Positions 1 through 4,467 of a stretch of 7,851 bases of DNA are shown one piece after another. The position numbers were made by a program, and so were the translations under genes. A model generated the notes under the pieces. That model saw nothing but the letters and a program-made list of their open reading frames with translations. It was not told the DNA's origin and ran no database searches. Source of the stretch: Nitrososphaerota archaeon (GTDB lineage: Archaea > Thermoproteota > Nitrososphaeria > Nitrososphaerales > Nitrosopumilaceae); contig JADFLN010000070.1 of the NCBI GenBank assembly GCA_022564385.1, positions 1-7,851 of the forward strand, in the 5' to 3' direction. Numbering within the stretch: position 1 is the first letter of the stretch; every line of letters begins with the position of its first letter.

Positions 1-186
1 ATTCAGATCAGCAGAATATTTTATGAATATTACAATCGGGAAAAATACGTACATAGAATTTTCAACTAATTGGATGTGCACGAGCATATTTATTATTTTT
101 CTAAACTCATTTCTTTTATTTTCAATTGAATCATAAAATCTTTGTAAAACATGACTCTGTTCTGTAAATGTTGTATTTAGTGACAT
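1..186 (-). CDS. Partial hypothetical protein, 5' end only, leaves the window
   Basis: An open frame on the minus strand runs without a stop from an ATG at 184-186 to the first base of the window (62 codons). The frame stays open upstream to a stop at 244-246, so an ATG at 217-219 (beginning MCDFFNIEKS) is an alternative start. The peptide begins MSLNTTFTEQ. It has a polar, probably helical part with charged residues (YDSIENKRNEFRKI), then a hydrophobic stretch near residues 46-56 (MYVFFPIVIFI) that could be a membrane segment or a buried helix. No family is recognised. No Shine-Dalgarno sequence is seen, but an AT-rich TTTTAAAA at 230-237 could serve as a TATA element for the shorter start. 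The residue mix looks protein-like, but the evidence is only an open frame at the edge, so it could be chance. Confidence 0.42.
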   Translation of the reverse strand, partial: MSLNTTFTEQSHVLQRFYDSIENKRNEFRKIINMLVHIQLVENSMYVFFPIVIFIKYSADLN

Positions 187-332
187 GTTACTTTTTTCTA
201 TGTTGAAAAAATCACACATTATTTCATATGTTTTAAAATCCGACTAATTTCTGAAAAAACTGATTTTTAATGATGTGTCTATACTGACTTCAGAGGTGAG
301 TTTTTGTACAAGTTATTTCCTAAACCTGTAAA

Positions 333-340
333 TTTTTATT
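333..340 (+). promoter_or_regulatory. TATA-like element of the zinc-binding protein gene
   Basis: TTTTTATT is centred about 26 bases before the ATG at 362. This is the spacing expected if transcription starts at or next to the start codon, giving a leaderless mRNA. No Shine-Dalgarno sequence precedes the gene, which agrees. Confidence 0.4.
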
Positions 341-361
341 TGCAAAGAAAATATCAGCCAC

Positions 362-604
362 ATGATTCAACAATGTTACTATTGTGAGCAAATTTTTGAG
401 TCCAAAGAGAAACTATATGATCATTTGAATGAACATTCAAAACCTAAAAGTGCACAAATTAAAGATAGAAAAAAGAACTATCCGATTGTTTGCTCAGACT
501 GTAACAAAGACTCTGAGGTGCCTTTTCAACCAAAAAAAGATAGGCCAGTATATTGTAAAGAATGCTTACCAAAACATCGCACTAGTAACAAACAAAAACT
601 TTAG
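362..604 (+). CDS. Small double zinc-binding protein: C2H2 finger plus CxxC-x17-CxxC domain
   Basis: The 80-residue protein holds two probable zinc sites and little else. Residues 5-25 form a canonical C2H2 finger: C5 and C8, twelve residues, then H21 and H25. Residues 44-68 form a second motif, C44-x2-C47, exactly seventeen residues, C65-x2-C68. Its central VPFQP and RPVYCKEC elements match the family known as the CxxC-x17-CxxC domain. A basic linker (about residues 27-40) joins the two parts, and the tail is basic. Such small proteins probably bind nucleic acid or another protein, but no function is established for this one. It stands alone, with a stop at 602-604 and its own TATA-like element. 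The frame and motifs are clear; the role is inferred only from fold. Confidence 0.88.
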   Translation: MIQQCYYCEQIFESKEKLYDHLNEHSKPKSAQIKDRKKNYPIVCSDCNKDSEVPFQPKKDRPVYCKECLPKHRTSNKQKL

Positions 605-717
605 GATTTACTCTCGAAACCATTTTCCAAAAAACACACCATTGTTTTCCCAAAATTCTTCTATGAACCTATGAGTGATTGATTTTTGTTAAAAAGATTC
701 AGTGATGTATAATTAAC

Positions 718-732
718 AAAAAAAAGAAAAAA
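718..732 (-). terminator. U-rich terminator of the 748-939 gene
   Basis: On the minus strand, 15 bases after the stop codon of the small gene at 748, the sequence reads six T, one C, then eight T. Archaeal RNA polymerase terminates at such T tracts without needing a hairpin. No stem is evident here. Confidence 0.5.
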
Positions 733-747
733 TGGTGATTAAAATTT

Positions 748-939
748 CTAAAATTCTATGACAGATCCTGCAGAAATTGTGTATTTTTGACTTTGTTCAT
801 CCCCATGAACATCATACCAAGTGATATTCAGGTTTACTTTGTTTCTGAGTGCAGATTCTATTGTGATGCAACTTGCCTGTCTTATTCTATCTTGAATTGG
901 TTTTTCTTGTATTGCTGTTTCTTGTGATATTTTTTCCAT
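748..939 (-). CDS. Hypothetical small protein
   Basis: This encodes a 63-residue protein if the ATG at 937-939 is used. It starts MEKISQETAIQEK, with a polar, probably helical first third. The rest looks beta-rich (ITIESALRNKVNLNITWYDV and YTISAGSVIEF), suggesting one small beta domain. No family is recognised, and there are no cysteine pairs, membrane segments or catalytic motifs. Upstream in-frame starts exist at 967-969 (ATG) and 970-972 (TTG). The extra residues, MLNHYCLSLN, look less protein-like, so I chose the shorter form. Against this, a TATA-like GATATAC near 1004-1011 would place transcription start near 982 and allow the longer form. A T-rich terminator follows the stop. The gene is divergent from the one at 1095. 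Confidence 0.6.
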   Translation of the reverse strand: MEKISQETAIQEKPIQDRIRQASCITIESALRNKVNLNITWYDVHGDEQSQKYTISAGSVIEF

Positions 940-1094
940 ATTCAATGATAAACAATAATGATTTAGCATCAATAGTGAAAATTAATTTTTGATCGCTGTA
1001 TATCTTTTGACAAAACTGTAATTACCAGATAATAAAAATATGAGAAAGAATATTAATTCAAAACAAACAAGATGAAAAATTGAATCACAAAATA

Positions 1095-1409
1095 ATGGCA
1101 ACTGACCTTCTGAATGCAGGAATGGGGGATGAAGGCAGGCTAAAATTCATCCTTAGTTGCATAGATGAGAACAAGCCACTTTACAAGACAGACATCAGAT
1201 TTTTGGAGTCAATGACTGACCAACTTGAATGGAGAATAAAGAGATTAAAAGGTAATACAGATGCAAAACAAAAAGAAAAGCATTCAAGGACGCTAATTTC
1301 AAACAAAGAATTAGATGAAATTCTTGATAGGAGTAACGCAAAAAGTACAGAGAGACATATGTCTGTAAGAAAAAAGAGTTCATTTCTTGCAAGACTATTT
1401 TCTAGATAG
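1095..1409 (+). CDS. Small conserved-looking protein with a GDEGRL motif, function unknown
   Basis: This encodes a 104-residue, basic, mostly helical protein. Residues 11-50 contain GDEGRLKFIL, then KPLYKTD, then FLESM. I believe this resembles a short helical motif (DEGRL, then KPLY-x-(S/T)-D and YLE) seen in various small thaumarchaeal proteins, but this is from memory. The remainder is highly charged: KQKEKHSR at 58-65, KELDEILDR at 71-79 and a basic hydrophobic tail SSFLARLFSR. The tail could touch a membrane or nucleic acid. No enzyme motif is visible. An in-frame TTG at 1080-1082 would add five residues (MNHKI). A TATA-like AATATTAAT near 1049-1057 lies about 26 bases before that TTG, so a leaderless TTG start is a real alternative. 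No Shine-Dalgarno sequence is present. Confidence 0.75.
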   Translation: MATDLLNAGMGDEGRLKFILSCIDENKPLYKTDIRFLESMTDQLEWRIKRLKGNTDAKQKEKHSRTLISNKELDEILDRSNAKSTERHMSVRKKSSFLARLFSR

Positions 1410-1640
1410 TCAAAGTTACACTACAATCACTGATAAGGTTCTAATTTAAAGTAAAAGACTTGAACAATATTTTCTGACTAATCTTTGTTTTTCATAATTA
1501 TTCTTTTGAACAGTAATTGATTACAATTGTAGTATGAATTTGTCAGCCTTCTCTAAATTTGATCTAGATCGCAGAAAAAATAAGCTCGCAAACCCTAATC
1601 ATTTAACTCAAAATATAGGTACTCTGCAAAAATGAATTTG

Positions 1641-1653
1641 TTCACATTGTGAA
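1641..1653. repeat. Perfect 6+1+6 inverted repeat
   Basis: TTCACA and TGTGAA are exact reverse complements separated by one T. This is the shape of an operator for a dimeric regulator. It lies in the gene-poor stretch, more than 450 bases from the csp start, and no promoter is obvious beside it, so a role is uncertain. Confidence 0.3.
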
Positions 1654-1892
1654 AGTTAGAAGTTGCTACATAAGGATTATGTAATTTTCAAAAGATGCAC
1701 AAATCAGACTGGATTTAAATTTAGAATCCACCCATTTACTTTGAAATTTAATTAATTTACGCCTAAACATGCTAGGGATTAAACTATTTGACAAAACCCT
1801 TCGCTTGGGACCACAAAATTTTCTATGAATTAAAATTAATTTTAAAAATAATAAAAAGATAGACGGGGTTTAAGAAAACAAAGATGAAATCT

Positions 1893-1904
1893 TAAATTAA
1901 AAAA
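1893..1904 (-). terminator. T-rich terminator after csp
   Basis: On the minus strand the sequence just after the csp stop reads six T followed by AATTTAA. More T-rich tracts follow toward 1841. This fits T-tract termination in archaea; no strong stem is present. Confidence 0.4.
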
Positions 1905-1912
1905 TTCATTGC

Positions 1913-2104
1913 CTATTCTGTTTTTTTGACTTTTTGAGCTGCTGGTCCTTTTTGACCTTCGCCCACTTCAAACTCGACTTTATCGCCTTCATTGATGAAT
2001 CCTTCAACGTCTGATTTGTGAACAAACAGATCATCTCCACCTTCTCTTTCGATAAAACCAAAGCCCTTAGTACGGTTAAACCATTTTACGGTGCCTTGTT
2101 CCAT
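1913..2104 (-). CDS. Cold-shock domain protein (CspA family)
   Basis: The 63-residue protein is a complete single cold-shock domain, close to the usual 65-70 residues of the family. It has the starting signature GTVKWFN (residues 4-10), RNP1 as KGFGFI (13-18) and RNP2 as LFVHK (26-30). It ends with the typical GPAAQKVKK. Such proteins bind single-stranded RNA and DNA through surface aromatic residues (here W8, F15, F17 and F27) and melt RNA secondary structure in the cytoplasm. The sequence is very like bacterial Csp proteins. The family is patchy in archaea but known in Nitrososphaerota, so old transfer from bacteria is likely. The gene lies 71 bases after aIF1A on the same strand but has its own TATA element and a leaderless-type start, so it is probably transcribed separately. 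Confidence 0.95.
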   Translation of the reverse strand: MEQGTVKWFNRTKGFGFIEREGGDDLFVHKSDVEGFINEGDKVEFEVGEGQKGPAAQKVKKTE

Positions 2105-2127
2105 TTGATTTTGAGATAATTCATCAC

Positions 2128-2135
2128 TATATTAA
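2128..2135 (-). promoter_or_regulatory. TATA element of csp
   Basis: On the minus strand TTAATATA is centred about 27 bases before the csp ATG (2102-2104), implying a leaderless or nearly leaderless transcript. It lies in the gap after the aIF1A stop, giving csp a promoter of its own. Confidence 0.55.
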
Positions 2136-2175
2136 CTAAGATGTCAAAAGTGGATCAAGGCAAAGATGATCTGGA

Positions 2176-2487
2176 CTAGAAGTCTTTAGGGATGTGATTT
2201 TGTTCCTTTAACCATGTAACCTGAGGAAGTGTAAATCTCCAGACAATATCCCCTCGCTCCTTCTGTTTAAAGTCCCAAGGTGCAATAATCACAATATCAT
2301 TATCCCTAATCCAAACTCTTCTCTTTAGTTTACCTCTAATTCTACCACGTCTGGTAATGTTATCATCACATTTTATCATGACATTTTCGCCACCCATCAT
2401 TTTTAGTACTCGTCCAAAAAGTTCGCCTTCTTCAGGAAGACGAATTTCTTTAAGAGCACTTTCATTTTTTACTTGACGCTTACCCAT
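2176..2487 (-). CDS. Translation initiation factor aIF1A
   Basis: The 103-residue protein matches the archaeal homologue of eukaryotic eIF1A and bacterial IF1. It binds the A site of the small ribosomal subunit and helps select the start codon. The basic N-terminal tail (MGKRQVKNES) precedes an OB fold at about residues 18-85. Family landmarks are GELFGRVLKMMG, ENVMIKC, the basic RGRIRGKLKRRVWI strand and the segment DIVIIAPWDF. The length is typical of archaeal members. The ATG start is supported by a TATA-like element about 25 bases upstream and the absence of a Shine-Dalgarno sequence, so the mRNA is probably leaderless. The gene is divergent from the Lrp-type regulator; csp follows it. 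Confidence 0.96.
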   Translation of the reverse strand: MGKRQVKNESALKEIRLPEEGELFGRVLKMMGGENVMIKCDDNITRRGRIRGKLKRRVWIRDNDIVIIAPWDFKQKERGDIVWRFTLPQVTWLKEQNHIPKDF

Positions 2488-2507
2488 GTGTATTATTTAC
2501 ATTCTGA

Positions 2508-2516
2508 GCATATAAC
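2508..2516 (-). promoter_or_regulatory. TATA element of aIF1A
   Basis: GTTATATGC on the minus strand is centred about 25 bases before the aIF1A ATG at 2485-2487, fitting a leaderless transcript. The Lrp-type gene has its own TATA element about 50 bases away on the other strand, so the two genes share a short divergent control region. Confidence 0.55.
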
Positions 2517-2559
2517 TGATAGGGTTTTTGAGAATAAGAAATTCTAAAAATGGATGTTG

Positions 2560-2568
2560 GTATAATTT
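2560..2568 (+). promoter_or_regulatory. TATA-like element of the Lrp/AsnC gene
   Basis: GTATAATTT lies about 44 bases before the ATG at 2608. Transcription starting roughly 26 bases downstream would give a leader of about 18 bases without a clear Shine-Dalgarno sequence. Confidence 0.4.
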
Positions 2569-2607
2569 TAACCAAAAATTCAAAAAGCATTGAAACTTCT
2601 ACTTTGT

Positions 2608-3108
2608 ATGAGTGAAGATCCATGGTCAAATCTAGATAAAGTTGATCAAAAAATTATAGAGATTCTCAATAACAATGCTAGAACCCCATCAAAAGAAATT
2701 GCATCAGAATTAGTAAAGTCAGGTCATGATGTTTCAGATAGAACGATCAGAAAAAGAATAGAACGTCTTGAGAAAAGCGGGATCATCAAAGGATACAAAG
2801 CAATTCTAACAGATGTATCCGGAATTAACAAGTATCAAGCAATATTGATGAAACTAAAACCAACAAAGTCCTTTGAAACAGTAAAAAATTCTATAAAAGA
2901 GTTCATAGCGAAATTAGATAATTATCTTTTAGTAGCAAATATGGATGGGGAATGGAATATGTTAGTAATTATTCAAGTAGATTCTGAAAAATCAAACACA
3001 TCACAGAAAATTGTAGAAAAATTTTCAGAAGAGTTAATTGATTATAGAATCAATGATATAGATATCAAAGATGCAAATATACTGAACATGTCTTTACTTT
3101 TATTGTAA
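2608..3108 (+). CDS. Lrp/AsnC-family transcriptional regulator
   Basis: The 166-residue protein has the standard two-domain plan. Residues 9-62 form the helix-turn-helix: LDKVDQKIIEILNNNAR opens it, and SDRTIRKRIERLEKSGIIKGY carries the recognition helix and wing. Residues about 76-160 form the RAM (ligand-sensing and oligomerisation) domain, with the core MDGEWNMLVIIQV. In most members this position reads as a glycine followed by Y or W and D or N, as here. Family members bind DNA as dimers to octamers and respond to amino acids or other small molecules; the ligand here cannot be read from sequence. I chose the ATG at 2608 over the in-frame TTG at 2590 because MSEDPWSNLDKVDQ is the usual beginning and the extra MKLLLC is not. 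It is divergent from aIF1A and may control itself. Confidence 0.92.
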   Translation: MSEDPWSNLDKVDQKIIEILNNNARTPSKEIASELVKSGHDVSDRTIRKRIERLEKSGIIKGYKAILTDVSGINKYQAILMKLKPTKSFETVKNSIKEFIAKLDNYLLVANMDGEWNMLVIIQVDSEKSNTSQKIVEKFSEELIDYRINDIDIKDANILNMSLLLL

Positions 3109-3177
3109 ACAGATTATTAAAAATTCCATTTCACGCCTTTTAGGGTGTTGAATAATTTACATTTCAATACGCTTAAG

Positions 3178-3185
3178 TTTATACT
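3178..3185 (+). promoter_or_regulatory. TATA-like element upstream of the small-protein pair
   Basis: TTTATACT is centred about 20 bases before the GTG at 3200, slightly closer than ideal. It could drive a leaderless or near-leaderless transcript of the 3200 and 3423 genes. Confidence 0.3.
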
Positions 3186-3199
3186 ATTAGAGAGGAGTT

Positions 3200-3397
3200 G
3201 TGGAAGGTTCAGAAATAGCGAAACGTGACCATCAGAGAAATAAATCTGAAATTGTAAAATTAGTGAAAGAAATGCTTGGTTTAGAAAAATGGGGAGATGA
3301 AGAATATAAGGAGAAACTGCAAGAATTAGTTACAAAAGATGATGAACTAATTAGAGATGTTATTAGAAAAATTAAGTTAGAAAAAGGCTTGAAATGA
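3200..3397 (+). CDS. Small charged helical protein, first of a tandem pair
   Basis: This encodes a 65-residue protein, almost entirely charged and helix-forming (SEIVKLVKEML, EEYKEKLQELVTKDDELIRDVIRKIKLE). It has no cysteines, membrane segment or known motif. GTG at 3200 is the first possible start after the in-frame stop at 3188-3190. A strong GAGGAG at 3192-3197 sits only two bases before it, closer than usual. The next in-frame ATG, at residue 25, would leave a 41-residue peptide. The C-terminal half aligns with the next protein around W33: both have W-x-(D/N)-x-E-x-K, then an L-(V/L) pair and (L/I)-(I/F)-(R/K)-D-(V/I). This suggests a tandem duplication. The stop overlaps a micro-ORF start as ATGA. 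The function is unknown. Confidence 0.72.
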   Translation: MEGSEIAKRDHQRNKSEIVKLVKEMLGLEKWGDEEYKEKLQELVTKDDELIRDVIRKIKLEKGLK

Positions 3398-3426
3398 AAC
3401 TTGTAATTGTGAGGATTAGAAGATGA
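3394..3426 (+). CDS. Possible 10-codon linking micro-ORF
   Basis: ATG at 3394 overlaps the TGA of the upstream gene (ATGA). The frame reads MKLVIVRIRR, and its TGA overlaps the ATG of the downstream gene (ATGA again). Such overlaps allow a terminating ribosome to restart, so it could couple translation of the two neighbours. It may equally be chance or a remnant. A related frame, MKPVVIVS, follows the second gene. No evidence of a functional peptide is available. Confidence 0.25.
   Translation: MKLVIVRIRR
3411..3414 (+). promoter_or_regulatory. Shine-Dalgarno site of the 3423 gene
   Basis: GAGG lies 8 bases before the ATG at 3423. It supports that start and internal initiation on a shared transcript with the upstream gene. 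Confidence 0.5.
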
Positions 3427-3608
3427 AAGACAGAGAAACACTAACAAAAGAATTGACAGAAATTCGAAAAGTTATTGCTGAGCGAGTTGATGATCTTGTT
3501 ATGATTCATAATTGGGAAAACAATGAGATTAAATCAAGTATAGTAGATTTGCTTCATCAAAAATCTGATATTTTTAAAGACATCACCAAATTGAATGAAA
3601 GAGAATGA
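3423..3608 (+). CDS. Small charged helical protein, second of a tandem pair
   Basis: This encodes a 61-residue protein, highly charged and predicted helical throughout (RETLTKELTEIRKVIAERVDD, then IKSSIVDLLHQKSDIFKDITKLNE). It probably forms one or two amphipathic helices or a coiled coil. From W31 onward it aligns without gaps to the preceding protein, with identical W, E, K, L and D positions and mostly conservative changes between them. The ATG is supported by GAGG 8 bases upstream. Only 25 bases separate it from the previous stop, so the two are probably one operon. No known family is recognised. A short repeat of the sequence after the first gene also follows this one (3605-3624), supporting duplication of a unit larger than the gene alone. 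Confidence 0.72.
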   Translation: MKDRETLTKELTEIRKVIAERVDDLVMIHNWENNEIKSSIVDLLHQKSDIFKDITKLNERE

Positions 3609-3631
3609 AACCTGTAGTGATTGTCAGTTAA
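3605..3631 (+). CDS. Possible 8-codon micro-ORF, related to that at 3394
   Basis: ATG overlaps the stop of the preceding gene as ATGA and reads MKPVVIVS before TAA. It resembles MKLVIV at the same place after the first paralogue, at DNA as well as peptide level, with a 3-base insertion. It is probably a duplicated trailer; whether it is translated is unknown. Confidence 0.2.
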   Translation: MKPVVIVS

Positions 3632-3666
3632 TTTCTAAATAATAAACACTGTAAACATACTGTTAG

Positions 3667-4422
3667 TCATTGTAATAAAGAATATTCAGATTCTGCAACA
3701 TCTATTGCTTTTTTGAGTTCATCAAGTGTGAATGGTTTTTGAATAAATGCGGATGCACCAGTACTGATTGTTTTGTTAACACGCTTAGTTATTTTTTCAT
3801 CAGCAGTAATAACTACAATTTGCAAATTTACTTTTTCCTTGAGTAATTGTGTTGCAACAACATTGCCTTCAAGATCAGGTAATCCCATATCAAGAAGAAT
3901 CACAGGTTCTTTATTTTCAGAAAATAGTTTTTTACATCCTTTTACAGCATCTTTTCCATTATCAAAAACATGAATTTCAGAATAACCTAACTTTTCAACA
4001 TAGTTTTGCAATTTCATTGCAATTGCTTTACTATCATCAATTATTACAATAGGTCTTGTGACTTGAATTGTTGATTGAATTATTGTTTTTGATTTTTGAT
4101 AAGCATCTTTTGCTTTGTCAAATTCACCCAAACTCAAAAAACATTTCGAAGCACAAAGTAGTGCACCCTTTACATTCTTTGAATTTTTTAATTTAGAGTA
4201 GTTCAAAAACAAAATACTTGCTTCTTTGATCTCATTTTTAGATTCTTTCCCCTGTCTAGATTTACATTCAGCAGCTAACATATAGAATAAGGCTGATTTG
4301 ATACTGTCTAATTTTTTTAGAGATTCAGCTTGATTTAGAAATAGGTTATGTGCAGTAATGAATTGTTTATTTTTAAGATGTGTAACTGCAACCTCACAAT
4401 GTATTTTTGAATCCAATACCAA
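3667..4422 (-). CDS. Response regulator: N-terminal helical (TPR-like) repeats plus receiver domain
   Basis: The 251-residue protein has two parts. Residues 5-115 are alpha-helical and resemble TPR or alpha-SNAP repeats (AHNLFLNQAESL, ALFYMLAAECKSRQGK, ALLCASKCFLSLGEFDKAKDAYQKS), a protein-binding scaffold. Residues 123-245 are a complete receiver domain: acidic pair D129-D130, phosphorylation site D178 in LLDMGLPDLEG, T206 in VVITADE and K229 in QKPF. All residues needed for phosphotransfer are present. There is no DNA-binding or enzymatic output after the receiver, so signalling probably passes through protein contacts of the repeats. The start is probably TTG (4420-4422): a stop lies five codons upstream and a TATA element is well placed. 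A second TTG two codons later is also possible. It lies 45 bases downstream of the alcohol dehydrogenase. No histidine kinase is in the window. Confidence 0.88.
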   Translation of the reverse strand: MVLDSKIHCEVAVTHLKNKQFITAHNLFLNQAESLKKLDSIKSALFYMLAAECKSRQGKESKNEIKEASILFLNYSKLKNSKNVKGALLCASKCFLSLGEFDKAKDAYQKSKTIIQSTIQVTRPIVIIDDSKAIAMKLQNYVEKLGYSEIHVFDNGKDAVKGCKKLFSENKEPVILLDMGLPDLEGNVVATQLLKEKVNLQIVVITADEKITKRVNKTISTGASAFIQKPFTLDELKKAIDVAESEYSLLQ

Positions 4423-4433
4423 TATCCATTGTT

Positions 4434-4445
4434 TTTATTTTATAA
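4434..4445 (-). promoter_or_regulatory. TATA element of the response regulator gene
   Basis: TTATAAAATAAA on the minus strand lies about 18-25 bases before the TTG codons at 4420 and 4414. It supports a leaderless TTG start and transcription separate from the dehydrogenase, although both fit in a 45-base gap. Confidence 0.5.
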
Positions 4446-4467
4446 GATTTTGTAATGTTTAATCAAA

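Larger units (their letters stand above)
1410..1912. other. 503-base region without a convincing gene
   Basis: No frame longer than 34 codons is open from a start codon on either strand here. The region contains a 33-codon frame at 1534-1635 (+), a 19-codon frame at 1769-1828 (+) that continues as sensible protein in another frame, and a 34-codon frame at 1666-1770 (-). It also contains palindromes at 1522-1531, 1561-1570, 1641-1653 and 1830-1845, and the T-rich end of csp on the minus strand. I found no tRNA, rRNA or box C/D RNA. It may be decayed coding sequence, regulatory DNA or an unrecognised RNA. Confidence 0.5.

Noticed and set aside
429..674. 81-codon plus-strand frame overlapping the zinc-binding gene
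   Set aside because: It covers most of the zinc-binding gene in another frame. The other frame holds all eight zinc ligands in canonical spacing, so this is a shadow.
1666..1770. 34-codon minus-strand frame beginning MFRRKLIKFQSK
   Set aside because: It has no ribosome site or clear promoter and an AT-driven residue mix. It shares its CATG start with a plus-strand frame; chance is the simplest explanation.
1795..1815. tRNA-like fragment (CCC, TTCGCTT, GGG followed by ACCA)
   Set aside because: The three-pair stem has no surrounding acceptor, D or anticodon arms, and there is no T-loop consensus nearby.
2140..2178. 12-codon plus-strand frame MSKVDQGKDDLD
   Set aside because: It is very short, lies antisense to the csp control region and the end of aIF1A, and has no promoter or ribosome site.
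3200..3608. Toxin-antitoxin pair made of the two small genes
   Set aside because: The size and tight spacing fit superficially, but the two proteins resemble each other, neither shows a toxin or DNA-binding motif, and paralogy explains them better.
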